64,000 nucleotides of DNA. Origin: Rhodanobacter denitrificans (GTDB taxonomy: Bacteria > Pseudomonadota > Gammaproteobacteria > Xanthomonadales > Rhodanobacteraceae). Below the pieces are notes generated by a model. The model did not search any database, was not told the origin of the DNA, and was given only the letters and a program-made list of their open reading frames with translations. Where the stretch lies: the NCBI GenBank assembly GCA_017848855.1, contig JAFIHF010000036.1:30954-94953 (forward strand), given 5' to 3'. Shown here one piece after another: positions 45,685 through 54,606 of this stretch (positions within the stretch are counted from its first letter, which is position 1; every line of letters starts with the position of its first letter). The position numbers were made by a program, and so were the translations under genes.

Positions 45685-46769
45685 GGCTGCGCCTCCTTGC
45701 CTGCCGCCGGCGTGGTGGCGGTGGTGGCCGTGGGTGCCGAGGCCGGTGCGGCCGCAGCCGCCTTGCCGCTGGCGTCGGCCGCGCCGCGCGCCGCGTCGCC
45801 GGCCGGCAGGTTGATGATGTTGCGGCCGCCGGAGCCGTCGATCACCTTCGGGTTGTCGGCCATCACCTGTTCCATCGTTTCCAGCCACAGCCGCTTGCGG
45901 GTCACCGCGGGCGCGGCCTTGTATTCCTTCAGCAGCAGCTCGAAGCGCGCGGCGTCGCCCTGCGCGTGCGCGATGCGCGCGGCCTTGTCGCCCTGCGCCT
46001 CGGCGGCGATGCGCGCCGCGTCGCCGCGCGCCACCGGCACCACCTTGTTGGCGTAGGCCAGCGCGGCGTTCTCGATGCTCTGCTTGTCCTCGCGCGCGTT
46101 GTTGACGTCGTCGAAGGCGTCCTTCACCTCGGTGGGCGGCGCCACGTTCTGGAAGCTCACCTCGGTGACGCGCAGGCCGCTGTGGTAGCCGTCCAGCGTC
46201 TTCTGCAGCGCCTGCTGCGCCTCGCTCACCAGGTTCGCGCCGGCGGCGGAGAGGATCTGGTCCATGTCGCTGCCGCCGATCACCGAGCGCACCGCGGCCT
46301 CGGCCGCCGCGCTCACGCTGCCGTCGGGATCGCTCACCGAGAACAGGTACTTGCGCGCGTCGTCCACCTGGTACTGCACGGTGAAGTCGATGGTGATGAT
46401 GTTCTCGTCGCGGGTGAGCATGGAGACGCGGTCGTTGACCGAGCGGATGCGCGTGGCCTCGACCTTGTCCACCGCCTCGATCGGGCTGGGCAGCTTGAAG
46501 TGGAAGCCCGGCGGCAGCGTGCGCGAGTAGCTGCCGAAGCGCAGCACCACGCCCACCTCGCGCGTGCCGATGATGGTGTAGCTGCTCATCAGCAGGCCCA
46601 CCACGATCAGCACCAGGATCGCGGTGAGGATGCCGCCGGGGCCGCGCCCCAGGCCTCCGAGGTGCTTGCCGAGGTTCTTCAGCAGCTGCTCCGGCGCGAA
46701 CTTGTTGCTGTTCGGCCGCGGCCGGTTCCACGGGTCCTTCTGCCCGCCGCCGGGTTCGTTCCAGGCCAT
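45681..46769 (-). CDS. hflK: FtsH protease activity modulator HflK
   Basis: A 362-residue SPFH protein with a Gly/Pro/Asn-rich cytoplasmic N-terminus (MAWNEPGGGQKDPWNRPRP), one membrane helix near residues 50-70 (ILTAILVLIVVGLLMSSYTI), the band 7 domain, and a C-terminal Ala-rich tail (AAAAPASAPTATTATTPAAG). It partners HflC to regulate FtsH. AAGGAGA precedes the ATG. It overlaps hflC by 4 bases and follows hflX by 129. Confidence 0.96.
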   Translation of the reverse strand: MAWNEPGGGQKDPWNRPRPNSNKFAPEQLLKNLGKHLGGLGRGPGGILTAILVLIVVGLLMSSYTIIGTREVGVVLRFGSYSRTLPPGFHFKLPSPIEAVDKVEATRIRSVNDRVSMLTRDENIITIDFTVQYQVDDARKYLFSVSDPDGSVSAAAEAAVRSVIGGSDMDQILSAAGANLVSEAQQALQKTLDGYHSGLRVTEVSFQNVAPPTEVKDAFDDVNNAREDKQSIENAALAYANKVVPVARGDAARIAAEAQGDKAARIAHAQGDAARFELLLKEYKAAPAVTRKRLWLETMEQVMADNPKVIDGSGGRNIINLPAGDAARGAADASGKAAAAAPASAPTATTATTPAAGKEAQP

Positions 46770-46898
46770 GGTCAGTCTCCTTCGGGCCGCTGGGGAGGCC
46801 GGCTATGAGTCGGTTTGGACGCAACGCGCATGTAGCGGCACCAGGCTGCCTGTCGAGGTGGCGCCGAAGGTTTTTCGGGCGCGCAAACGGTTGGGATT

Positions 46899-48317
46899 CT
46901 AGCAGAGCGAGGCGGAATCCGGGGACGGAACGGCCAGCAGCGCGCGCAGCAACTCGGTCTCCGCCGCGTTGCCGCCGTTGAGCGGCGCGATCACGCTGCG
47001 CGGCGCGTCGATGCGCAGGCGCCAGCCATGCTCGTCCACTTCCTCGCCGGCGATCGCGCCCACCGCCCGCAACCGCGCATGCAGGCGCCCGGCCGTCAGC
47101 GGCAGGCACAACTCGGACTGCACCCGCTCGCCGCCCAGCAATTCGCCCAGCGCCTGGCGCAGCAGCTCGACGCCCGCGCCGGTGGCGGCCGACAACCACA
47201 CCGCCTGCGGGCGGCCGTCGGCGCCACGATCAATGCGAGGTTCCATCCCGGCTCCTCCGTGACCATCACCCGAAGCGTGGTTTTCCTGATGAGTGCTGCC
47301 AGGGATGGCAGCTGTTTGATCTTCGCCAACATGGATGTTGGCATTGACCATGTCGATCTTGTTGTAGACCCGCAGCTGCGGCACCTCGCCGGCACCGATC
47401 TCCTCCAGCACCTGGTCGACCACGCGGCGCAGCGGTTCGCGCTCCTCGTCGGCGGCGTCGCTGACGTGCAGCAGCAGGTCGGCATCGCGCGCCTCGGCCA
47501 GGGTGCCGCGGAAGGCCGCGACAAGGTCGTGCGGCAGCTCGCGGATGAAGCCCACGGTGTCGGCGATCACCGCCGGGCCGCAGGCGAGCTCGTCGAGCCG
47601 GCGCACGGTGGGATCGAGCGTGGCGAACAGCTGGTTGGCGGCATACACGCCGCCCGCGGTGAGCGCGTTGAACAGGGTGGACTTGCCGGCGTTGGTGTAG
47701 CCGACCAGGGCCACCCGCGGCACGGTGTTGCGCAGGCGCGCGCGGCGCTGCTGGCCGCGCTGGGTCTGCACTTTTTCCAGGCGCTTGGTGAGCTGCTTCA
47801 CGCGCTCGGCGAGCAGGCGGCGGTCGGTTTCCAGCTGGGTTTCGCCGGGGCCGCGGTTGCCGATCGCGCCACCGCGCTGGGCGTCCAGGTGGGTCCAGCC
47901 GCGCACCAGCCGGGTGGCGATGTGCTTCAACTGGGCCAGTTCCACTTCCAGCTTGCCTTCGTGCGAGCGGGCGCGCTGGGCGAAGATGTCCAGGATCAGG
48001 CCGGCGCGGTCGACCACGCGCGCGCTGAGGTGCTTTTCGAGGTTGCGCTCCTGCACCGGGCTGAGCAGGTGGTCGACCAGCACCAGGTCGGCGTCCAGCG
48101 CGCGCACCATCTCGGCGACCTCGTCGGCCTTGCCGCTGCCGATGTAGTAGCGCGGGTTGGGCGCCTCGACACGGGCGGCGACGCTGCCCAGGATCTCGGC
48201 GCCGGCGGACTTCACCAGCTCGGCGAACTCGGCGGCGCGGCGCTCGGCGTCGCCGTTGCCGCGCGCGTACGGCAGCACGAGGACGGCGCGCTCGCCTTTC
48301 TTCTGACGGTCAAACAC
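46899..48317 (-). CDS. hflX: Ribosome-splitting GTPase HflX with an inserted segment
   Basis: A 472-residue HflX. The N-terminal domain has NPRYYIGSGKADE and DRAGLILDIFAQRARSHEGK, the linker RGPGETQLETDRR. The G domain has G1 GYTNAGKST, G3 DTVGF, G4 N319-KID and G5 SAATG. HflX rescues stalled ribosomes under heat stress. Between G4 and G5, residues about 325-357 (beginning NIHVGEDQTAAIPGSTHQEN) are extra compared with usual HflX and are encoded by a palindromic repeat, kept in frame. The start appears to be GTG at 48317 with weak ribosome binding. Confidence 0.95.
   Translation of the reverse strand: MFDRQKKGERAVLVLPYARGNGDAERRAAEFAELVKSAGAEILGSVAARVEAPNPRYYIGSGKADEVAEMVRALDADLVLVDHLLSPVQERNLEKHLSARVVDRAGLILDIFAQRARSHEGKLEVELAQLKHIATRLVRGWTHLDAQRGGAIGNRGPGETQLETDRRLLAERVKQLTKRLEKVQTQRGQQRRARLRNTVPRVALVGYTNAGKSTLFNALTAGGVYAANQLFATLDPTVRRLDELACGPAVIADTVGFIRELPHDLVAAFRGTLAEARDADLLLHVSDAADEEREPLRRVVDQVLEEIGAGEVPQLRVYNKIDMVNANIHVGEDQTAAIPGSTHQENHASGDGHGGAGMEPRIDRGADGRPQAVWLSAATGAGVELLRQALGELLGGERVQSELCLPLTAGRLHARLRAVGAIAGEEVDEHGWRLRIDAPRSVIAPLNGGNAAETELLRALLAVPSPDSASLC
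47290..47342. repeat. Bipartite hairpin repeat inside hflX
   Basis: Hairpins GCTGCCA-GGGA-TGGCAGC (47295-47312) and GCCAACA-TGGA-TGTTGGC (47325-47342) are joined by TGTTTGATCTTC. It is the same family as the copy at 30296-30350 upstream of ovoA. Confidence 0.8.
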
Positions 48318-48389
48318 GTGGGACGACGGCCTCGGTGCGGTGGCGGAATCGAAGGGACTCCGCCTTCATGTGGGCCGCCCGGCGATCAA

Positions 48390-48668
48390 TCAAGCGTCCG
48401 GCGTCTCGGCGGCCGGCGCGGCATCGGCATGCGCCTCGTGGCCGTCGTGGCCGTTGCCCATGCGCACGTTGCGGCTGGGCACCACGGTGGAGATGGCGTG
48501 CTTGTAGACCATCTGGCTGACCTGGTTGCGCAGCAGCACCACGAACTGGTCGAAGGACTCGACCGTGCCCTGCAGCTTGATGCCGTTCACCAGGTAGATC
48601 GCCACCGGCACGCGCTCGCGGCGCAAGGCATTGAGAAACGGATCCTGCAACGATTGTCCCTTGGACAT
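48390..48668 (-). CDS. hfq: RNA chaperone Hfq
   Basis: A 92-residue Hfq. The Sm1 motif [20 protein letters not shown] and Sm2 KHAISTVVP are intact, as are Gln8 and Phe42-type proximal-face residues (QSLQDPFLN). The C-terminal tail is His/Ala-rich ([17 protein letters not shown]). Hfq pairs small RNAs with mRNAs. The ATG at 48668 is preceded by AGGGGAG-type Shine-Dalgarno; the 151-base leader to miaA contains a perfect 14-bp palindrome (48752-48765). Confidence 0.97.
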   Translation of the reverse strand: MSKGQSLQDPFLNALRRERVPVAIYLVNGIKLQGTVESFDQFVVLLRNQVSQMVYKHAISTVVPSRNVRMGNGHDGHEAHADAAPAAETPDA

Positions 48669-48751
48669 TTCTTGTTCTCCCCTGAGCGGCGAACCGGCCG
48701 GGGAAAAAACGCCTGCGGCGCCCCGGCCCAACGGCAGGAATCTTAGCTGGG

Positions 48752-48765
48752 TTCAAGCGCTTGAA
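48752..48765. promoter_or_regulatory. 14-bp palindrome between miaA and hfq
   Basis: TTCAAGCGCTTGAA is self-complementary. It lies about 85 bases upstream of the hfq start, close to a possible minus-strand -10 (TAAGAT, 48745-48740). A protein-binding site is possible. Confidence 0.4.
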
Positions 48766-48819
48766 GGAAGAGGTTTTTCGGGGAATCGGCGCACGAAACC
48801 GGAACCCGCCCCGCCGCCT

Positions 48820-49770
48820 TCAGGCCGGCGTGCCGAGGAACAGCCCCACGGCATCGGCCGCCCGCGCCAGCGGCGGCGTCCGCTCCGGATCGAACGTCCG
48901 CGCGTCCAGCTCGGCGCGCAGCCAGGTGATCTGCCGCTTGGCCAGCTGGCGGGTGGCGAAGATCGCGCGCTCGCGGAAGCCGGCAGCATCCGTCCGGCCG
49001 TCCAGATATTCCCAGCCCTGCCGGTAGCCCACCGCGCGAATCGCCGGCAGGTCGGCGTGCAGGTCGCCGCGGGCGCGCAGCGCGCGCAGCTCGTCGAGGA
49101 AGCCCGCCGCCAGCATCGCGTCGAAGCGCTCGGCGATGCGCGCATGCAGCGGAGCGCGGTCGGCGGGCAGCAGCGCCAGCTTCAGCACGCGCCACGGAAA
49201 CGCCGCGCCACGGCCGCCGCGCTGCAGCTCGGACAGCGGCCGCCCGCTGAGTTCGATCACTTCCAGCGCACGCTGCAGGCGCTGGGCGTCGTTCGGGCCG
49301 ATCCGCGCCGCGGCGGCGGGATCGAGCCGCGCCAGCCGCGCGTGCATGGCCGGCCAGCCGATGCGCGCGGCCTCGCCGGCCAGCTGCGCGCGCAGCGCCG
49401 GATCGGCCTCGGGCAAGTCGGACAGGCCGCGCTGCAGCGCGCGGAAATACAGGCCGGTGCCGCCCACCAGCAGCGGCACCCTGCCCCGCGCCGCGATCGC
49501 CTGCATCGCCGCCAGCGCGTCGTCGCGGAACTCGGCCGCGGAATACGGCTGCGCCGGATCGCGGATGTCGATCAGCGCGTGCGGCCAGCGCGCCAGCGTG
49601 GCCGCGTCGGGCTTGGCCGCGCCGATGTCGAGGCCGCGATAGACCAGCGCCGAATCCACGCTGACCAGTTCGACGGGAAAGCGATCCGCCAGCGCGCAGG
49701 CGAGCGCGGTCTTGCCCGAGGCGGTGGGGCCCATCAGGAAGATCGCGAGGGGGCGGGTGTCGAGGCTCAT
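48820..49770 (-). CDS. miaA: tRNA dimethylallyltransferase MiaA
   Basis: A 316-residue MiaA. The P-loop [12 protein letters not shown] lies near the N-terminus, then [32 protein letters not shown] and [11 protein letters not shown]. It prenylates A37 of tRNAs reading U-starting codons. I use the ATG at 49770; an upstream in-frame TTG has no support. No Shine-Dalgarno sequence is evident. It heads the miaA-hfq-hflX-hflK-hflC-purA order of gammaproteobacteria, here without mutL/amiB upstream. Confidence 0.96.
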   Translation of the reverse strand: MSLDTRPLAIFLMGPTASGKTALACALADRFPVELVSVDSALVYRGLDIGAAKPDAATLARWPHALIDIRDPAQPYSAAEFRDDALAAMQAIAARGRVPLLVGGTGLYFRALQRGLSDLPEADPALRAQLAGEAARIGWPAMHARLARLDPAAAARIGPNDAQRLQRALEVIELSGRPLSELQRGGRGAAFPWRVLKLALLPADRAPLHARIAERFDAMLAAGFLDELRALRARGDLHADLPAIRAVGYRQGWEYLDGRTDAAGFRERAIFATRQLAKRQITWLRAELDARTFDPERTPPLARAADAVGLFLGTPA

Positions 49771-49872
49771 GCAGATCGGCGCTGGCGCAGATGCGCAAGG
49801 GTAACCCAAGCGTGCTTGCGCAAAACTTCACCAATGCGTAGCAAGTGCCCGTCGCGGCTGCGCGAAACCGAC

Positions 49873-49918
49873 TTGTCCACACGCTTGTCCAGCACGTATC
49901 CACACGCGTTGTGGATAG
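49873..49918. other. Three DnaA-box-like nonamers upstream of miaA
   Basis: TTGTCCACA (49873-49881), GTATCCACA (49896-49904) and, on the other strand, CTATCCACA (49918-49910) each match TTATCCACA at 8 of 9 positions. They lie within 46 bases in the 303-base gap before miaA. Confidence 0.4.
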
Positions 49919-49948
49919 AACCGAGAGCCTGCACATGGCGGGCCGTTT

Positions 49949-50009
49949 CCGTAGGTCGGGCTTCAGCCCGACACCCAGGCGCAGCGTCGGGCTGAAGCCC
50001 GACCTACGG
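49949..50009. repeat. Long inverted repeat (GTAGGTCGGGCTTC type)
   Basis: Two perfect 24-base inverse arms (49949-49972 and 49986-50009) flank a 13-base loop. Each arm itself folds as GTCGGGCT/AGCCCGAC. This is a dispersed intergenic repeat type. Confidence 0.85.
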
Positions 50010-50028
50010 GTGCGGCATCCACACGACA

Positions 50029-50052
50029 AAGGGCCGCCCGGAGGCGGCCCTT
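50029..50052 (-). terminator. Terminator of the first S46 peptidase gene
   Basis: AAGGGCCGCC and GGCGGCCCTT form a 10-bp stem with a 4-base loop, 21 bases after the stop; the tail on the minus strand is TTTGTC. Confidence 0.8.
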
Positions 50053-50073
50053 CGTTCCAGCAAACGGCGTGAC

Positions 50074-52236
50074 TTACTTTGCCGGCACGCCCATTTCCTT
50101 GAGCAGGTTGTCGGCGTGGTCGAGGTGGTGCATCACCCACAGCATGTAGCGCACGTCGACCTGGATCGAGCGGTTGAGCTGCGGGTTGAACAGCCAGTCG
50201 CCGCTCACCGATTCCCAGTTGCCGTCGAAGGCGAGGCCGACCAGTTGGCCGTTCGCGTCCAGCGCGGGCGAGCCGGAGTTGCCGCCGGTGATGTCGAGGT
50301 CGGCGAGGAAATCCACCGGCAGCGTGCCCAGCTTCGGCGAGGCGTAACCGTCGAAGGCCTTGGCCTTGATCGCGGCGATCTCGGCCTTCGGTGCGTCGAA
50401 CGGCTCGACGCCGGTGTCCTTCTCCACGATGCCGGCCACGGTGGTGAACGGCGCGTAGCTCACGCCGTCGCGCGGCGCCACGCCCTGCACGTTGCCGAAG
50501 GTGACACGCAGCGAGCTGTTCGCGTCCGGGTAGACCGGCAGGCCCTGCGACTGCTTCCACGCGATCATCGCCTGCATGTAGCGCGGGCGCAGCTTGCTCA
50601 TCTCGCCGGCGCGGGCGTTCTGCGCATCCTCCAGCTTCTGCAACTGCGGCTGCACGGCGTTGGCGAGCTTGAGCATGCTGTCGTCGCTGGCCGCGATCGC
50701 CTGGCTGTCGGCCGCGAACCACTGCATGCGCGCATCGAGCTGGCCGAGCCGGCTGCCGGCGTACAGCGCGGCGACCTTGGCCTTGAGCTGCTCCGGCGTC
50801 TTCGCGCCGCCCAGCCAGGCGTCCAGCGCGGGCAGGCGCTGCGCCGGCGGCAGCGCCACGTAGCGCGCGAGGCCGTAGGCCATCAGTTGCTGGTCCACGC
50901 CCGGATCGTAGCGGCGGTCCAGCTGCTTCAGCCCGCCCTCGATGCGCACCCAGTCGCGCTGCTGGTAGCCCGCGTCGCGTTCGAGGTCGGCCTTGGGCCG
51001 CTCCTTCGCCAGGTGCACGAGGCGCACCGCAGTGCCGAACAGCGATGCGCGCTCGACCAGGCTCAGCGCGAGGCTGCGGTCGCGCTCGGCGCGCTCGGCG
51101 GCGATCGCCGCACGCAGCTTGCCGATGTCGGCGGCGAGCGCGGCGTTCTCCGCCCCGCCCTGCCGCTTCAGCCACGCCTCCAGCTTCGCCTCCTGCGCGC
51201 GCTTCACCTCGACCGCGTCGGCGCGGCGCAGGCCTTCGAGCTGGCCGCCGAAGTTCTTCAGGTAGTTGTTGAGGCCGGCGACCATGCTGGCGTACTTCAC
51301 CGCCACCTTGGGATCGGCCTTGCCGGCGGTGTTGATGATGTCCAGCGTGTCCTGGTAGACGCCGATCTGGGTGGGATAGGTCCAGTCGATCGCGCTCTGC
51401 ACTTCGTCGGCGAGGCGGTAGCGGTTGGTGCGGCCGGGATAGCCGGTGACCATCACGTAATCGCCCGCCTCCACGCCCTTCGCGTTCACCTTCAGCACGT
51501 GCTTCGGGCGATACGGCACGTTGTCCCTGCTGTACGCGGCGGACTTGCCGTCCTTCGCCACGTAGGCGCGGAAATAGCCGAAGTCGCCGGTGTGGCGCGG
51601 CCACATCCAGTTGTCCACGTCGCCGCCGAACTTGCCGATGGACTGCGGCGGCGCGTAGACCAGGCGCACGTCCTTGATCTCCAGCTGCTTGATGAGCTGG
51701 TAGCTGTAGCCGCCGTGGAAGGTGTAGACGTCGCAGCGGTAGCCGTCGCTCTCGCAGTCCTTCACCTGCTGCTTGATCGCCTGCCCGATCGCCTTGTGGC
51801 GCGCGGCGCCGTCCATCGCGTCGCTGAGCTTCGCGGTGATGGCCGGGGTGACGTCGCGGATTTCCTCGGTGACGAAGATGCGTGCGGACGGGCCGGCGGA
51901 GAGTTCCTCGGCCTGGGTCCTGGCGAGGAAACCCTTGTCGATCAGGTTGTTCTCCGGCGTGGAGTTCAGCTGCAGCGCGCCGTACACGCAGTGGTGGTTG
52001 CTCACCACCAGGCCCTCGGGCGAGACGAAGGAGGCGGTGCAGCCGCCGAGGCTCACGATCGCGCCCAGCGGATAGGCGGTGAGGTCGGCCAGCGTGTTCG
52101 GATCGAGCTGCAGGCCGTGCTGCTTCAGCGTGGCGGCGATGCCCGGCAACTGCGCAGGCTGCCACATGCCTTCGACGGCGTGGGCGGACGGGATCAGGCC
52201 GAGGGACACGGCCGCGGCAAGCATGAGACGACGCAC
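50074..52236 (-). CDS. S46-family dipeptidyl-peptidase, DPP7-type
   Basis: A 720-residue exported peptidase. The start is GTG at 52236 with GGAGG 5-6 bases upstream, giving a signal peptide MRRLMLAAAVSLGLIPSAHA. The chymotrypsin-like halves carry the catalytic His (GLVVSNHHC), the Asp region (GDVDNWMWPRHTGDF) and the Ser (TGGNSGSPALD). S46 enzymes release dipeptides from N-termini. At the specificity position it has FDGNWE with Gly, as in DPP7, which prefers hydrophobic P1 residues. It is followed on the same strand by miaA and preceded by a second S46 gene. Confidence 0.92.
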   Translation of the reverse strand: MRRLMLAAAVSLGLIPSAHAVEGMWQPAQLPGIAATLKQHGLQLDPNTLADLTAYPLGAIVSLGGCTASFVSPEGLVVSNHHCVYGALQLNSTPENNLIDKGFLARTQAEELSAGPSARIFVTEEIRDVTPAITAKLSDAMDGAARHKAIGQAIKQQVKDCESDGYRCDVYTFHGGYSYQLIKQLEIKDVRLVYAPPQSIGKFGGDVDNWMWPRHTGDFGYFRAYVAKDGKSAAYSRDNVPYRPKHVLKVNAKGVEAGDYVMVTGYPGRTNRYRLADEVQSAIDWTYPTQIGVYQDTLDIINTAGKADPKVAVKYASMVAGLNNYLKNFGGQLEGLRRADAVEVKRAQEAKLEAWLKRQGGAENAALAADIGKLRAAIAAERAERDRSLALSLVERASLFGTAVRLVHLAKERPKADLERDAGYQQRDWVRIEGGLKQLDRRYDPGVDQQLMAYGLARYVALPPAQRLPALDAWLGGAKTPEQLKAKVAALYAGSRLGQLDARMQWFAADSQAIAASDDSMLKLANAVQPQLQKLEDAQNARAGEMSKLRPRYMQAMIAWKQSQGLPVYPDANSSLRVTFGNVQGVAPRDGVSYAPFTTVAGIVEKDTGVEPFDAPKAEIAAIKAKAFDGYASPKLGTLPVDFLADLDITGGNSGSPALDANGQLVGLAFDGNWESVSGDWLFNPQLNRSIQVDVRYMLWVMHHLDHADNLLKEMGVPAK

Positions 52237-52345
52237 GGAAACCTCCAGGGGAAAAACCGCCGCGGCCGCAGCCATGGCGCAAGAACTTTCGAGTGTGGCC
52301 CGGGCCGGATGCCGCGGCATATGCCGCAAGTCACGGCTGCGACCT

Positions 52346-54499
52346 TCAGTGCGCGGGCGTGCCCAGCTCGTCGAGCAGCCAGTGCGCGGGATAGACCTTG
52401 TCCATCAGCCAGCGCATGTAGCGCAGGTCGACGTGGATCGCGCGCTTGTAGCGCGGGTCGAACATCCAGCTGGCGCTGACCGCCTCCCAGTTGCTGTCGA
52501 AGTTGAGCCCGACCAGCTCGCCCTTCGCGTTCAGCACCGGCGAGCCGGAGTTGCCGCCTGTGGTGTCGAGGTTGCTGAGGAAATCCACCGGCATCGTGCC
52601 GGACTTCGGATCGAGGTAGCCGGCGTAGTCGCCCTTGGCGATCGCGTCGAGCAGCGGCTTCGGCGCATCGAACGGTTCCGCGCCGGTGTTCTTCTCGACG
52701 ATGCCCGCGGTGCTGGTCAGCGGCGCGTAGCTCACCGCATCGCGCGCCTGGAGCGGCGTGACCTTGCCGTAGCTCACGCGCAGGGTGGCGTTCGCGTCCG
52801 GGTAGACCGCGCGGCCCTGCTGCCCGCGGTAGGCGATAAGCGCCTGCATGTAGGCCGGGCGAAGGCGCAGCAGTTCGCCCTCGCGCGCCTTGCGCTTGTC
52901 GTCGAGGCGCAGCAGCGCCGGCTGCAGTTGCGCGGCCAGTTTCAGCAGCGCGTCGTCGCTGGCGGCGAGTGCGGCCGGCGTCGCCGCGAGCGCCTGCAGG
53001 CGCTGCGCCTCCTCGCCCAGCCGGGTGGCGGCGTAGACGCGATCCAGCGCGGCCGCCAGCGCGGCCGGGGTGTGGCCGAACGCGGCGTCGAACTCGGGCA
53101 AGCGTTGCGCGGCGGGCAGTTGCTGGTAGCGCGTCAGCAGCGTGGCCAGCAGGCGTTTTTCCACCGCCGGATCGTAGCGGCGCTGCACCTGGCGCAGCTG
53201 GCCGGCGATCAGCTCTTCGTCGCGCTGCTGGTAGCCGCTCTCGCGCGCGGCGTCGGGCTTGCCGCGTTCGTGCGCCAGCCGCTGCAGGCGCAGCGCCGAA
53301 CGCAGCAGCTGGGTCTGCGATTGCATCAGGCCGAGCAGCAGGTCGCGTTCGCGGCCCGCGTTGCCGGCGGCGATCTCGGCCATGGCGGCGTCGATCTGCG
53401 GGCGCAGCGTGCGTGCGTCGGCCTGCCGGCCCAGCCAGGCCAGCATGGCCTCCTCGTCCTGGCGGCGGAGGCTTGCCGCGTCGCTGCGCCGCAGGCCTTC
53501 CAGCTCACCGCTGAAGCGCTTGATGCCGTTCTTCAGCGATTGCAGCTGTGAGGCGTAGCGGATCTTCGCCTGCGCATCCGCCTTGCCGGCGTCCTCGATC
53601 ACGTCCTGCAGCGCCTTCATCGTCGCCACCGCCGTCGGCAGGCGCCATTCGACCTGGTCGGCGAACTCGGCCGCGGTGCGGTGACGGTAGGTGATGCCGG
53701 GATAGCCGCCCAGCATCACGTAGTCGCCTTCGTCGACGCCGTCGCGGGCGACCTGCAGGTGCGCGGGCGGCACGTACGGGCGGTTCTCCCGCGCGTAGTC
53801 CGCGGGCTTGCCGTCGGGGCCGACGTAGGCGCGCAGCACGGTGAAGTCGCCGGCGTGGCGCGGCCACACGAAGTTGTCCACCTCGTCGCCGTAGTTGCCG
53901 ATCGCGCGCGGCGGCGCGTAGACCAGGCGCACGTCGCGCAGCTCCAGCTGCTTCACCAGGTAGAAGTCGCGGCCGTAGAACATCGTGGCCACGCTGCAGC
54001 GCACGCCGCCTTCGCGCTCGCACGCCGCCACCAGCGCCTTGCTCGCCGCGTCCACCGCGTCGTAGTAGGCGCGGCCGGCCTTGCCGCGGGCAGCGGCCAG
54101 CACCCGGTCGGTGACCTTGTCGAAACCGGTGGTCACCAGCAGGCGGAAGTCGGGGTTGGCCGGCAGTTCCTGGCTGCGGTCCGCGGCGACGAAGCCGTCG
54201 CGGATCAGGTCGCGCTGCGCGCTGCTGTTGTACTGGATCACCCCGAAGGCCACGTGGTGGTTGGTGAGCACCAGGCCCTGCCCGCTGACGAAGGCGCCGG
54301 TGGCGCCGCCCACCTTGACCACCGCGTTCAGCGGCGCCCGGGTGAGATCGGCCAGCTCGGCGGGCTTGCCGCGATAGCCGGCCTTGCGCAGCTGCCCGAC
54401 GATATCCGGCAGCTGCGACGGCATCCACATGCCTTCGTCGGCCTGGGCGGCCGGAGCCAGCAACATCGCGATCGCCATGCCCATCGTCTTCAAGCGCAT
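52346..54499 (-). CDS. S46-family dipeptidyl-peptidase, variant specificity
   Basis: A 717-residue exported S46 peptidase, paralogous to the next gene. The signal peptide is MRLKTMGMAIAMLLAPAAQA, then DEGMWMPSQLPDI. Catalytic features are the His in GLVLTNHHV, DEVDNFVWPRHAGDF and the Ser in TTGGNSGSPVLN. The specificity position reads FDSNWE with Ser, neither the Gly of DPP7 nor the Arg of acidic-specific DPP11. An in-frame ATG 13 codons upstream (54538) is possible, but the shorter start gives a cleaner signal peptide. It lies 109 bases before the other S46 gene. Confidence 0.92.
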   Translation of the reverse strand: MRLKTMGMAIAMLLAPAAQADEGMWMPSQLPDIVGQLRKAGYRGKPAELADLTRAPLNAVVKVGGATGAFVSGQGLVLTNHHVAFGVIQYNSSAQRDLIRDGFVAADRSQELPANPDFRLLVTTGFDKVTDRVLAAARGKAGRAYYDAVDAASKALVAACEREGGVRCSVATMFYGRDFYLVKQLELRDVRLVYAPPRAIGNYGDEVDNFVWPRHAGDFTVLRAYVGPDGKPADYARENRPYVPPAHLQVARDGVDEGDYVMLGGYPGITYRHRTAAEFADQVEWRLPTAVATMKALQDVIEDAGKADAQAKIRYASQLQSLKNGIKRFSGELEGLRRSDAASLRRQDEEAMLAWLGRQADARTLRPQIDAAMAEIAAGNAGRERDLLLGLMQSQTQLLRSALRLQRLAHERGKPDAARESGYQQRDEELIAGQLRQVQRRYDPAVEKRLLATLLTRYQQLPAAQRLPEFDAAFGHTPAALAAALDRVYAATRLGEEAQRLQALAATPAALAASDDALLKLAAQLQPALLRLDDKRKAREGELLRLRPAYMQALIAYRGQQGRAVYPDANATLRVSYGKVTPLQARDAVSYAPLTSTAGIVEKNTGAEPFDAPKPLLDAIAKGDYAGYLDPKSGTMPVDFLSNLDTTGGNSGSPVLNAKGELVGLNFDSNWEAVSASWMFDPRYKRAIHVDLRYMRWLMDKVYPAHWLLDELGTPAH

Positions 54500-54606
54500 T
54501 CGTGCCACCCGTGGATCGCCGCAAGAAAATGCGACCATAGGGCGTAGCGACCGGAACGGCAAGGCGGCGTTGCCGGCGTTCCGGCGGCAGCCGCCGAGCG
54601 GATGGA

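Noticed and set aside
49873-49918. Replication origin
   Set aside because: Only three imperfect DnaA-like boxes, no AT-rich unwinding region and no dnaA/dnaN genes.
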